From positions 1-64,000 of the forward strand of contig NZ_JBEBOY010000010.1 in NCBI RefSeq assembly GCF_040396155.1: a DNA stretch of 64,000 nt, read 5' to 3'. The translations under genes were made by a program, and so were the position numbers. The stretch is from Tissierella praeacuta_A (GTDB lineage: Bacteria > Bacillota > Clostridia > Tissierellales > Tissierellaceae). Below the pieces are notes generated by a model. That model searched no databases and was not told the DNA's origin. It saw nothing but the letters and a program-made list of their open reading frames with translations. This document shows positions 43,650-52,693 of this stretch, piece by piece. Numbering within the stretch: position 1 is the stretch's first letter; every line of letters begins with the position of its first letter.

Positions 43650-43898
43650 CTATCTTATACCTCCAATATATCTCTTAGGAAGTCTTTGTATCAAGAAAGC
43701 AACCATTATGCAACTTGCTATTTTATCAACAAGATTACTTGTAATTCTAGGAATAAATGCAGCTGTAAATATGGTTCCCACAGTATCTAAGAATAACAAT
43801 GGTATACTTAACATGTCTATTACTGTGCCAAGTACAATATTTACTGCTATTGCCAAACCTGAGAAAATTAATGCATAAGTATTATTCCTTTGATTCAT
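43650..43898 (-). pseudogene. ECF-transporter S component (CD3073-like) with internal deletion
   Basis: Only 82 residues where S components have about 180. The N-terminus (YALIFSGLAIAVNIVLGTVIDML, then PLLFLDTVGTIFTAA) is a normal S-component start with its first helices. The C-terminus (FIPRITSNLVDKIASCIMVAFLIQRLP) is the normal end. The middle four or so helices are missing and the frame is kept. The shared codons for IFTAA could mark a short-repeat deletion. A good ribosome site (AGGAGG) remains, so it may still be translated, but transport is very unlikely. Confidence 0.75.
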
Positions 43899-44026
43899 TA
43901 TTTTAACCTCCTACTATAATTTAACTACATAAATTATAGTATACAGGCTATTTATTGTATAATTGATAAATCTTATAGTTAATTTCTATATATAGATGAA
44001 TTTTATTATTATATTGTTTATTACCC

Positions 44027-47000
44027 TTACTCTATATCAAATAATGACATTATCTCTTCTTCAGATAATTTAGATATTAACGTTTCCCCATCAGTAATTA
44101 CTTTATCAATCATTTCTTTTTTCTTTTCCTGCAGCTTAAATATCTTTTCCTCTATGGTTCCCTTTGTAACTAGTTTAATAACCTGAACAGTCTTTTCCTG
44201 TCCTATCCTATGAGCCCTATCTGTGGCTTGATCTTCTACTGCCGGGTTCCACCAGGGATCAAAATGGATTACCATATCTGCAGAAGGCAAGTTTAATCCA
44301 ACACCTCCAGCTTTAAGAGATATTAAAAATACATCTCCTATACCTTTGTTGAATTCCCTTACTAGATTGCTTCGTTCTGCAATAGGAGTACTCCCATCAA
44401 GATATAGAGCATCTATATTCTTGTATTCTAAAAGTTTTCTTATTTTTCCTAGCATAGTTGTAAACTGAGAAAATATCAATATCCTATGAGAGGAATTAAC
44501 AGCTTCAACTACTATTTCCTCTAAAGAGTCTAACTTCCCACTTCCACCATTATATCCTTCTACAAAGATTCCAGGATGGCAGCATATTTGTCTCAATCTT
44601 GTTAATCCAGCGAGAATTTTTATATGTGCCTTATTATATCCCTTTGTATTTATCTCATCGTCTATTTCACCTTTTATAACCTGTAAATATGCCTTATATA
44701 ATTTCTTCTGTTCTTTTAACATATCTACTACTACCTTTTGTTCTATCTTATCCGGTAATTCTTTTAATACTTCTTTTTTAGCTCGTCTCAATATAAAAGG
44801 TCTAATCTGATTACTTAATTCTTTTAACTTCTCATTATCTCCCTTCTTAACTATTGGACATTCATACTTCCTAATAAATTTCTTACTTGTCAAAAGATAC
44901 CCTGGCATCAAGAAATCAAATATTGACCAAAGCTCAGATAATGAATTCTCCATAGGCGTTCCAGTCAAAGCAAAATAATTCTTTGCCTTAATATTTTTTA
45001 CAGACTTTGCACTAAGAGATTCCTGATTTTTAATATGCTGTGCTTCATCTAATATACAATATCTAAAAAATATATCTCTATACTCTTCTATATCTCTTCT
45101 AATTAGTGGATATGAAGTGATTATTAAATCATAGTTTGTTATGCTATTAATAAGTTTCTTTCTCTCATCCCTATTCCCAACTACTATTAAGGTTTTGAGA
45201 CTTGGCGCAAACCTATTTACTTCCTCTTCCCAATTATATACAAGAGATGTAGGCACTATTACAATACTTGCTTCAGAACCTTTTTCCTCCTTTTCGGATA
45301 GCAAAAAGCTTATCATCTGGATTGTCTTCCCTAGACCCATTTCATCAGCTAGAATTCCACCAAACCCATAATTTGATAATGTTTTAAGCCATTTGAAACC
45401 GAATTTTTGATAATCCCTCAAATCAGCTGTTAATCCTTTAGGTAATTCATATTCTATATCATCTGGATCATTTATATCTCGAACTAACCTCTTAAAATTT
45501 ACATTTTTCTTGATATAGTCAATCCCTCTATCTCTTATAAACTTATCAAGATACAATGTCCTAAATTTAGGAATTTTAACATTTCCATCACGGAAGTTTT
45601 TTCCTTCAATATCTAAATAATTTAACATATCCATTATGTCAGCAAAGTCCTTATTATCAAGGGATAAAAAAGATCCATTTTTCAATTTATAATATTTCTT
45701 CTTTTCTCTCAAGCTTCCTAAAATATTTTCAAGTTCAGAATCATCTACACCTTCTATATCAAAATTAAATTCCAAACTATCCAATTTATCATCAAGTTTA
45801 AGTCCAGCTTTAAAACTATTGGAACTTATAAGGCTTACTTTCCTAAAATTCTCAGAATAATATACTTCACAGTGTTTCTGCAATTCAGGTATAATATCAG
45901 TTATAAAATCATAAATTTGTTCTTCTTCCTCTAGATAGAATCCCCCATCCTCTACCTTAAAATCTCCTTGTTCTAGAAGCGTCATTATAATTTTTTCAGT
46001 TTCTATATCTCTCAATAATATTTTTTCTGTATCTAAGCCAGTTATATTTTGTGAGGAAAAAGGATTTATATCTATATTTCCATAATTAAATATTACCTTT
46101 CCAAGAATTAAGTCATCTTGCTTATCAAAATACATTATAGAATGCAATGGCTCATTATATATTGACTCTTCTACATTTTTATCTATAATTAATTTTGAAT
46201 GTTTTCTAATAATAGGAAGCACTTCTGATACAAAGGTCCCTTTTAAGTCTTTTTCTATTCTTATTAATTCTGTTTCTTTTCTTATTATTTCATTATATAT
46301 TGGCATTATATTATTTATCTGCTCTTGAGATAATTGATAAATCTTATCTTTATAAAAAAAATATTCTCCATCTTGAGTCAAGGATACTAACTGTAATCCA
46401 TCAACAACTCTTAATAAAAGGTCCTCTTTACTTTCCTCTATTTTAAAATTTAATTCTATATTTTCATCAGTTATCATTATATCCTTAACATAGTTATCAT
46501 ATATACTTGCATTAAACTTTCTACCCTTCATTAATTCAAGGAATTTCTCAAGGGATTTTGAGCTTAAATATACAGTATTCCCTTTAAATGTGCTACTATA
46601 TTTATTACCATAATAGTTATAAAAATTTATTTCATAATTTTCATATAATAAGGTAATAAAATCTATCAGCTCCTTATCTTTAGAGTTAAAACAATGGATC
46701 CCTGGAGAAAATTTAAATTTCTTGCCAAATTCTATTACTCTATTCTCTTGTAAATCTGATATAAATTTCCCTAAACCTCTAACTACATATAACTTATCTT
46801 CACCAATTTTAAAATCAAGAAAAGCTCCTTCATCTGTAAACTTAAAATTCACTTCTAGATTTACAGGAACTTTCATATCACTTGATTCTTGCCTATAATA
46901 ATGAAGTATGTTTTTTATATCTCCTTCAGATTTCTTATATCTTGTAAAATTCGTTTTTTCGTAGTTCATAATTGACATCAATAAAGCAACTATATGTTTA

Positions 47001-47245
47001 CAATCTCCATGATATTTTTTATAGGCTTGACACGTACAAGACGTAGCAGCAATATTATCATAGCTATTAAACTTAACAGTTGATTTATATAGAGAACTGC
47101 CCACTATACTGGCAACATAATAATTATGGCTTGGAGTTGTCTTCACTTCCCTTACTTTCCCAGACTCATAATATTGTTTTCCTTTTACATAAGTGTCATA
47201 AAGTTCTACCCTGTCTATTAATATTTCATCTGTTAATCTTGACAT
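44027..47245 (-). CDS. SNF2-family helicase/ATPase with N-terminal SWIM zinc finger
   Basis: A 1072-residue DNA-dependent ATPase. A SWIM zinc site lies near the start (CTC at 70-72, CKH at 82-84). A long SNF2-associated N-terminal region follows, then the two RecA-like lobes. Motif I is DEMGLGKTIQMI, Ia is IVPTSLVYNWEEE, II is DEAQHIKN, III is ALTGTPMENS, V is ISLKAGGVGLNL and VI is DRAHRIGQ. Such bacterial SNF2 proteins are common in clostridia and are thought to remodel DNA-protein complexes or aid transcription and repair. ATG 47245 lies behind GGTGGTGG. It is not part of an obvious defence cluster. Confidence 0.93.
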   Translation of the reverse strand: MSRLTDEILIDRVELYDTYVKGKQYYESGKVREVKTTPSHNYYVASIVGSSLYKSTVKFNSYDNIAATSCTCQAYKKYHGDCKHIVALLMSIMNYEKTNFTRYKKSEGDIKNILHYYRQESSDMKVPVNLEVNFKFTDEGAFLDFKIGEDKLYVVRGLGKFISDLQENRVIEFGKKFKFSPGIHCFNSKDKELIDFITLLYENYEINFYNYYGNKYSSTFKGNTVYLSSKSLEKFLELMKGRKFNASIYDNYVKDIMITDENIELNFKIEESKEDLLLRVVDGLQLVSLTQDGEYFFYKDKIYQLSQEQINNIMPIYNEIIRKETELIRIEKDLKGTFVSEVLPIIRKHSKLIIDKNVEESIYNEPLHSIMYFDKQDDLILGKVIFNYGNIDINPFSSQNITGLDTEKILLRDIETEKIIMTLLEQGDFKVEDGGFYLEEEEQIYDFITDIIPELQKHCEVYYSENFRKVSLISSNSFKAGLKLDDKLDSLEFNFDIEGVDDSELENILGSLREKKKYYKLKNGSFLSLDNKDFADIMDMLNYLDIEGKNFRDGNVKIPKFRTLYLDKFIRDRGIDYIKKNVNFKRLVRDINDPDDIEYELPKGLTADLRDYQKFGFKWLKTLSNYGFGGILADEMGLGKTIQMISFLLSEKEEKGSEASIVIVPTSLVYNWEEEVNRFAPSLKTLIVVGNRDERKKLINSITNYDLIITSYPLIRRDIEEYRDIFFRYCILDEAQHIKNQESLSAKSVKNIKAKNYFALTGTPMENSLSELWSIFDFLMPGYLLTSKKFIRKYECPIVKKGDNEKLKELSNQIRPFILRRAKKEVLKELPDKIEQKVVVDMLKEQKKLYKAYLQVIKGEIDDEINTKGYNKAHIKILAGLTRLRQICCHPGIFVEGYNGGSGKLDSLEEIVVEAVNSSHRILIFSQFTTMLGKIRKLLEYKNIDALYLDGSTPIAERSNLVREFNKGIGDVFLISLKAGGVGLNLPSADMVIHFDPWWNPAVEDQATDRAHRIGQEKTVQVIKLVTKGTIEEKIFKLQEKKKEMIDKVITDGETLISKLSEEEIMSLFDIE

Positions 47246-47461
47246 TTGTCCACCACCATATCTATAAGCAATATATTTTTTCTATATTTCCATTGCTAAT
47301 ATAACAATTTAATTCTAATGGATATTCCAATACCTAAGAATTATTTTAACATATCCAAATATTACTTTGTCAGATAATATATTATTATAGTTCTATAATC
47401 CCGACATAGATTCTTAGTATATACTTATTTCTTTCATGATATAATGAATTGAGGTGAAAAT

Positions 47462-47890
47462 ATGAAAATATATGTGGATGCAGATGGATGTCCAGTAGTT
47501 GATATAGCAGTTAGAGTTGCGGAAGAATATAAATTAGAAATAATAATTGTAAAAAACTATGCCCATGAGATTGCTAGCCCTTATGCGACTGTTGTTTCTG
47601 TAGATATATCTCGTGATAGTGCTGATTTTTATATTGTAAATAAAATAGAGAAAGGTGATATAGCTATCACTCAAGATTATGGCTTAGCGGCCATGTGTCT
47701 ATCTAAAAAAGCTATCCCTATAAATCAAAATGGTCTTATATTCTCTCAAGATAATATAGACGGAATGCTAAACCGAAGGCATTTACATCAACAGCTTAGA
47801 AAACAGAATAAATATTATAGTAAATCTAAAAATAGAAGTCATAAGAATGATAGGGAGTTTGAGAGGGGCTTAAGGAGCTTGATTATATAA
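47462..47890 (+). CDS. YaiI/YqxD family protein (DUF188)
   Basis: A 142-residue cytosolic protein with a PIN-like nuclease fold. It opens with MKIYVDADGCPVV and carries the conserved DISRDSADFYI and GDIAITQDYGLAAMCL, acidic motifs typical of the family. It ends in a basic stretch (KSKNRSHKNDREFERGLRSLI). ATG 47462 lies behind GAGGTG. The biological role is not known; the fold suggests RNA or DNA cleavage. Confidence 0.9.
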   Translation: MKIYVDADGCPVVDIAVRVAEEYKLEIIIVKNYAHEIASPYATVVSVDISRDSADFYIVNKIEKGDIAITQDYGLAAMCLSKKAIPINQNGLIFSQDNIDGMLNRRHLHQQLRKQNKYYSKSKNRSHKNDREFERGLRSLII

Positions 47891-47898
47891 GTGGTAGT

Positions 47899-47934
47899 AC
47901 TAAAAAAACCAGGGAATTTCCTAGTCTTTTTAGT
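47899..47934. terminator. Imperfect bidirectional terminator
   Basis: ACTAAAAA and TTTTTAGT close a longer imperfect stem with AGG and CCT inside. It lies between convergent genes ending at 47890 and 47938. Confidence 0.55.
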
Positions 47935-47937
47935 ATA

Positions 47938-48405
47938 TTAATTGAATTTCACATTATATTCTCCGTCTGTTTTTTCTACAACTATAGCTAGATTAGTTTT
48001 CTTTAAAAATTCATCTGGAATCTTAATATCTTTTTTAGTTAAATCATAAAGAAGATCCTCTATAGACTTCACTGCCTTTGATTCTGTGGCATCGACTTCG
48101 GCAACAAGTATTTTGTCCTTCTTTGGATTAATAGTTACTGTCAATCCTTTACCAGATAATTTTACTCCATCATCAGTAATTACTTCTTCCTTTAAATATT
48201 TAATATCTGAGGAAATATTGGAAGATAACTCCTTCAATGACATATCTGCAATAGATTTATCTTTATATTTGAATTCACTTATTTTAACCTTACTTACTTC
48301 TACTGCATTATCAACCTTCCTACTGGTTTCAGGATTAAACATGCCTAAAGCATTAAATATCAGAATAAATATAACCCCTATTACTGCAAATTTAATAATC
48401 TTCAT
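47938..48405 (-). CDS. Exported or membrane-anchored protein of unknown function
   Basis: A 155-residue protein with an N-terminal hydrophobic anchor (VIGVIFILIFNALGMF, about 8-23). A mixed alpha/beta domain rich in Lys, Asp and Glu follows. No motif is recognised. The ribosome site AGGAGG and ATG 48405 are good, and codon use matches its neighbours. It converges with the DUF188 gene and appears to be transcribed alone. Confidence 0.65.
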   Translation of the reverse strand: MKIIKFAVIGVIFILIFNALGMFNPETSRKVDNAVEVSKVKISEFKYKDKSIADMSLKELSSNISSDIKYLKEEVITDDGVKLSGKGLTVTINPKKDKILVAEVDATESKAVKSIEDLLYDLTKKDIKIPDEFLKKTNLAIVVEKTDGEYNVKFN

Positions 48406-48954
48406 AATTTACCTCCTATATTTATCTTCTAAAAATTATTAGTTACTTCTTATTACGTTCTATAAATCATACTTATACCTATTTTTCTTAATGTCATTCG
48501 ACTTAGATTAGCTCCATTTGCTTTAAGTCCATTACTCTTTATGTAAAAAGTCCCTATCTAAATAATTATGTAGCAAAACACCTATTTTAGTATGCCTAAT
48601 CATAATAAGACTATTTTATAAATAATTAAAATCACCTATAATTATATCTTATTATAATCATGTAAACTTGTCTACAATTGTTATTAATTATACGCCACTT
48701 ACAGAACATTATACTATAAATCTTTTAATCTTTTCCTTAGCATTATTTATTTCTTTCTCTTTATCATTTTTAACTAAATCACCTAAATACCATTAGCACA
48801 CTTAAATTTAATCTTAAAATATAAGCCTATCCCTGTCATTTAATTTTTCATCTATTCTTCTTTATTCCTTATTATACCATGTTATTTCTTATTTTATAAT
48901 CATATCGTATTAATTTAGTGTTTATTATTATATAATAATAAGTAAAACAATAAT
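48406..48954. other. AT-rich interval with a possible eroded gene end
   Basis: No intact gene is seen. On the minus strand around 48715-48790 an open stretch reads YLGDLVKNDKEKEINNAKEK and then a stop, without a start. This could be the last piece of a lost gene; I do not recognise it. A TATAAT at 48931-48936 may serve the downstream flavin reductase gene. Confidence 0.3.
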
Positions 48955-48969
48955 TTGGGAGGTATGATT

Positions 48970-49479
48970 ATGACTAATTTTAAAGAAATTGGACCTGAGG
49001 ATTTTAACTATAGCCCATTTAAATTAATTGGAAAAGACTGGATGTTAATTACTGCAGAAAAAGATGGAAAGGCTAATACAATGACTGCATCATGGGGTGG
49101 TTTAGGTGTTATGTGGAATAAAAATGTAGCATATGTTGTCATTCGTCCACAAAGATATACTAAGGAGTTTGTAGATAGTGCTGATTCCTTTTCATTGACT
49201 TTCTTTGATAATAGTTTTAGAGAAATACTATCCTACCTTGGTACAAAATCTGGTAGAGATGAGGATAAAATTAAAAAATCAAATCTTACACTTATACATG
49301 ATAATAATATTCCTTATTTTGAAGAAGCAAATATAGCAATTTTCTGTAAAAAATTATTTGCTCAAGAATATAAACCTGAATCCTTTATTGATAAAAAAAT
49401 CGACAAACAATGTTATCCTAACTCCGACCATCACACACTTTATATTGGAGAAATAACTAAAATACTTGTAAGAGAATAA
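48970..49479 (+). CDS. Flavin reductase family protein (FMN-binding split barrel)
   Basis: A 169-residue protein of the flavin reductase-like (FMN-binding split barrel) family. It carries the family's flavin-contact pattern: LITAEKDGKANTMTASWGG, then VAYVVIRPQRYTKEFV and SLTFF. Members bind FMN and reduce flavins or small substrates, with the natural partner often unknown. ATG 48970 is preferred because GGGAGG lies seven bases upstream; the earlier ATG at 48964 is too close. It is monocistronic, with a hairpin downstream. Confidence 0.87.
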   Translation: MTNFKEIGPEDFNYSPFKLIGKDWMLITAEKDGKANTMTASWGGLGVMWNKNVAYVVIRPQRYTKEFVDSADSFSLTFFDNSFREILSYLGTKSGRDEDKIKKSNLTLIHDNNIPYFEEANIAIFCKKLFAQEYKPESFIDKKIDKQCYPNSDHHTLYIGEITKILVRE

Positions 49480-49541
49480 GCATTGGCTTTAAATAGGATT
49501 ATTAAAACATTAGGAATAAACCTATTGATAATGCAATAAAT

Positions 49542-49570
49542 ATAGGGACTGAAATAATCTCAGTCCCTAT
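49542..49570. terminator. Hairpin between flavin reductase gene and convergent remnant
   Basis: ATAGGGACTGA and TCAGTCCCTAT form an 11-bp stem. T-runs are weak on both sides, but the position between convergent ends suggests transcription termination. Confidence 0.6.
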
Positions 49571-49573
49571 AAA

Positions 49574-49840
49574 TTAAATTTTATTCCTTGATTTTATTGA
49601 ATAAATACAGTGATATATAATGTTTTGGCATACTGTCATCAATATAAAACAAATACTTAAAATATAATATGCACGATTTGTTTCCGCATTATATATAAGT
49701 AAAAAATATACTGTCCATACACTTATAACAATAGTAAATATCATTGATATCATACTGACTTGGTTTTTTATCTCTAAATTTCGATAACGTAGATACACAA
49801 CGATTACAAGAGCAATTATGATACTTATTGCAATCCATTT
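49574..49840 (-). pseudogene. Small membrane protein that has lost its start
   Basis: The minus-strand frame reads KWIAISIIIALVIVVYLRYR, then two more hydrophobic helices, and ends SIKSRNKI at 49574. It looks like a three-helix membrane protein. The only in-frame start in the ORF (GTG 49798) has no ribosome site and falls after the first helix. Upstream it runs out of frame into the tail of the broken rhodanese gene (AATGGATTG is shared). The natural ATG was probably lost when the two genes were joined. The family is not recognised. Confidence 0.5.
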
Positions 49841-50384
49841 TCATACATAATTAAAAATGGAATAGATGCACGCCAACCTGTTCCACAGTAAAAAGCAAGG
49901 TCGTTATCCAAAGTAAAATCAAGGTCTTTCCATAATTCCTTCATTTCATCCATAGTAATATAAGTTCCATCTTCATGAGTATAATCTTCCATATGATATG
50001 GATCACTTCCTGCTTTACCCCATACTGCTCCTTTAGCTTCTCCAGCTTTATCTATATAAGAATATCCACATGTACAGCACCTAGTATATGACCCTTATTA
50101 TAATCAGGACTATCATTAGCTGTTCCCCAAGAAGCTTCTAAAACTATATGTTTCTTTGATTCTTCTTGTTCGCCGTCAATAACACTTTTAACCCATTGTG
50201 GGGATACGAATACTTTCTTTACATCTACTGCTTCTACTTTCGTCTCTTGTGTATTTTCATTATCAACTACTGATTTATCATTTACTGGAGCATTGTCCGA
50301 CTGCTTAGGCTCTTGCTTGCATCCTGCCATTACTGTCATTATCAATGTAACTACAAGCAATAAAGCAAAAAATTTTCTGTTCAT
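49825..50384 (-). pseudogene. Double-rhodanese sulfurtransferase lipoprotein with two deletions
   Basis: ATG 50384 behind GGGAGG starts a lipoprotein signal (lipobox VMAGCKQEP, Cys21). The beginning of the first rhodanese domain follows (VSPQWVKSVIDG, GHILGAVHVD), then a premature stop at TAG 50052. In another frame the second domain continues from YSYIDKAGEAKGAVWG to the catalytic loop FYCGTGWRASIPFLI. It then ends abruptly after MYENG at TAA 49825. The rest of domain one, the start of domain two and the C-terminus are missing. GGATAT at the first junction fits both frames. The gene cannot make a complete enzyme. Confidence 0.8.
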
Positions 50385-50656
50385 TAATAAGCCTCCCTAG
50401 TATTCTTATAGGCTTCTCTTGTAACAATATAAAACTCAGTATCATTAAAAATGTGGCACTATTGTTTGATAAAGTCCAATTAGCAATATCTATAGATTAT
50501 ATTATGTATATAAGTATAATCTATAGTAAATCCATACATATTCTAGTATCAAATATTGTATACTACAGGAGTTTGACGTATTTATAAAAGAATAATCCAT
50601 ATACCTAAAGTATCTTTCATCACAATCTGGAGTATTATGGTATAATCATATTAAAT

Positions 50657-50760
50657 AGGAGGTGCTAAAAAAGATAAAAGAGGTTCCAATATTAGGGCTA
50701 ATATAAGAGAAATGACTATTGATAAAACCAATAATTCCATACCAGAGTTTAACAAATAAA
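50657..50760 (+). pseudogene. Short remnant with ribosome site and terminator
   Basis: AGGAGG (50657-50662) is followed by an A-rich stretch without a well-placed start. An open frame then reads KRGSNIRANIREMTIDKTNN to TAA 50760. A strong terminator lies 13 bases later. A one-base change in the A-run would join a GTG start to this frame. It is either a very short protein with a frameshift or the leftover of a deleted gene. No family is recognised. Confidence 0.35.
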
Positions 50761-50772
50761 TCATAATATACT

Positions 50773-50798
50773 AAAACTAGGCGTGAGCCTAGTTTTTA
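50773..50798 (+). terminator. Strong rho-independent terminator
   Basis: AAAACTAGGC and GCCTAGTTTT form a 10-bp stem around GTGA, followed by T and ATTT. It follows the small remnant at 50657-50760. Confidence 0.8.
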
Positions 50799-50939
50799 TT
50801 TGATCTTTTTTAAATAATATTCTTTTGTCATAGATTCTTAGCTACTAAAAATCTTTCAATTAATTATTATTGTTTTAGTTTCTTTTGCTCGTCTATTATA
50901 TTAAATATAATTTCATTTTATAATATAAAGTTTAGAAAC

Positions 50940-51848
50940 TTATAAAAACATTGATATAATTGGTATTGTTATTATTGATACTATATGACTTATTATGGTA
51001 AATTTAGATGCAAATTCTATTTCTCCCTCATGCTTTTGTGTTAAAACTACGAGCAATATTGCTGATGGCAAAGATTGCATTATAACTACAATATTTAGAA
51101 GTAATTCTGGTGTATTTACAGCTCTAAGTGCAATTAATGTTATAATTGGTGTTACTAACAATCTAACAAAGCAGCCATAGTATATATCCTTATCTGCAAT
51201 TATTTCTTTTAGCTTTATCTTTGTAATTTTTTCACCTAATATTAACATTGATAATGGTGAAGTAAGAGCTGAAAGCATTGAAAGTGGTTTACTTACTACA
51301 TATGGTAATTGTATCTTTAGTATAAATAATATTGTTCCAACTAAAACTGCAATCAATGCTGGAGTCTTTGCCAGTTTCTTGATAGGTGATTCTGATTTCT
51401 CCTTTGATAATATACTTTCTCCATAAGTCCACAATAATGTATGATATGGAATCATAAATACAGAAGCATATAAAACTGCCTCTTGACCAAATAACTCATA
51501 TATCAATGGAAGTCCCATAAATCCAGAGTTAGGAAATATTGTACCAAACCTTAAAACTACATTTTTCCCCTTAGGATATTTCACAAAAACTAATTTAGCT
51601 AATATCATAGTAATGAAATGTATTCCTATAGAGTATGTAAATATAAGCAATACCCATTTTAATGTATCTTCCGAATAAGTCATATTAAAAGATGAAAGTA
51701 TAAGTGAAGGTAAAGCTATTGCCGTAAGTATCTGAGTCATACCCTTAGATATAACATCGTCTATTATATTTCTTTTAGTAGCTATATATCCTATGACCAT
51801 TAGTATAGCTAGTACTACAACTTGTTGTGTTACAAAATATGTCTGCAT
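50940..51848 (-). CDS. AEC family transporter (auxin efflux carrier-like)
   Basis: A 302-residue membrane carrier with about ten helices in two inverted halves. Typical segments are MVIGYIATKRNIIDD, LPSLILSSFN and the central IFPNSGFMGLPLIYELFG, the family's crossover motif. Bacterial AEC proteins carry dicarboxylates or malonate-like acids. ATG 51848 lies behind AGGGGGAAG; an upstream TTG (51869) has no better site. It follows the LytS/LytR pair on the same strand, which could regulate it. Confidence 0.88.
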   Translation of the reverse strand: MQTYFVTQQVVVLAILMVIGYIATKRNIIDDVISKGMTQILTAIALPSLILSSFNMTYSEDTLKWVLLIFTYSIGIHFITMILAKLVFVKYPKGKNVVLRFGTIFPNSGFMGLPLIYELFGQEAVLYASVFMIPYHTLLWTYGESILSKEKSESPIKKLAKTPALIAVLVGTILFILKIQLPYVVSKPLSMLSALTSPLSMLILGEKITKIKLKEIIADKDIYYGCFVRLLVTPIITLIALRAVNTPELLLNIVVIMQSLPSAILLVVLTQKHEGEIEFASKFTIISHIVSIITIPIISMFL

Positions 51849-51928
51849 GTTCTTCCCCCTAAAATTCAATTACTTATATTATATATCTGTTTTATTAGAA
51901 AATCTAGATGAACTCATTGGCCTTAGTT

Positions 51929-52693
51929 CTAGATATTCATTATACCTTTAAACTCATTTATCTTGCTCCTACTAATGGGGATTTTTTCCTTTACTCCAGT
52001 TAATTCCAAGGCATAGGTAGCATTATACCAAGGAATTATACTTTCTATAAAATTTAAGTTTACCAAATAACTTCTATGACCTCTAAAAAAATTAGGATAT
52101 TTTAACTGTTCTTCTAAATTATTTAATGTTAGACGAGATTTAAAATTTCCCTTAGTAGTTATTATATATACATATCCTTCTAAACTAGTAATATATACTA
52201 TATCAGATGGGTTTAAAACTATTATTTTGTCTTTCTCATTAACGTATATCTTTGTAAGTTTATATTCTTCATCCTTATGTAATTCTCTAATTATTTTCGC
52301 TATAGATTCTATATATCCTTGACTTTCCCCTTTCCTCAGTTCTATAACTCTTTCAATGGTTTGTCCTAATCTAGATTTCGATATAGGTTTTAATAAATAA
52401 TCTACTGCATTAACTTCAAAGGCTTTTATTGCAAATTCATCATAAGCTGTTGTAAATACAATCACAGTTCTTCCTTTATCTTTCATAATAATATCAGCAA
52501 CTTCTAATCCACTGATTTTAGGCATTCGAATATCTAAGAAAATTAAATCAGGCTTTAATCTAAAATTCTCATTTATGGCTTCATACCCATTGGAAGCTTC
52601 TCCAACAATTTCTACTTCGTCAAAGTCTCTAAGTAATGAGATTAATCCCTTTCTTGCATAGTCCTCATCATCAACAACTAGACACCTCAACAT
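51929..52693 (-). CDS. LytR-type response regulator (receiver plus LytTR domain)
   Basis: A 254-residue regulator. The receiver carries DDED at 9-12 and phospho-acceptor Asp54 in IFLDIRMPKISG. The LytTR DNA-binding domain (about 150-254) has the typical IVYITSLEGYVYIITTKG and FFRGHRSYLVNLN motifs. ATG 52693 lies behind GGGAGG and overlaps the LytS gene end by 23 bases. In Bacillus and staphylococci such LytST pairs respond to pyruvate and drive lrgAB/pftAB; lrgAB lies 3.3 kb upstream here. Confidence 0.93.
   Translation of the reverse strand: MLRCLVVDDEDYARKGLISLLRDFDEVEIVGEASNGYEAINENFRLKPDLIFLDIRMPKISGLEVADIIMKDKGRTVIVFTTAYDEFAIKAFEVNAVDYLLKPISKSRLGQTIERVIELRKGESQGYIESIAKIIRELHKDEEYKLTKIYVNEKDKIIVLNPSDIVYITSLEGYVYIITTKGNFKSRLTLNNLEEQLKYPNFFRGHRSYLVNLNFIESIIPWYNATYALELTGVKEKIPISRSKINEFKGIMNI

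Noticed and set aside
44027..47245. Defence-system helicase
   Set aside because: The SWIM/SNF2 protein stands without restriction, methylase or other defence genes, and similar housekeeping-type copies are common in clostridia.
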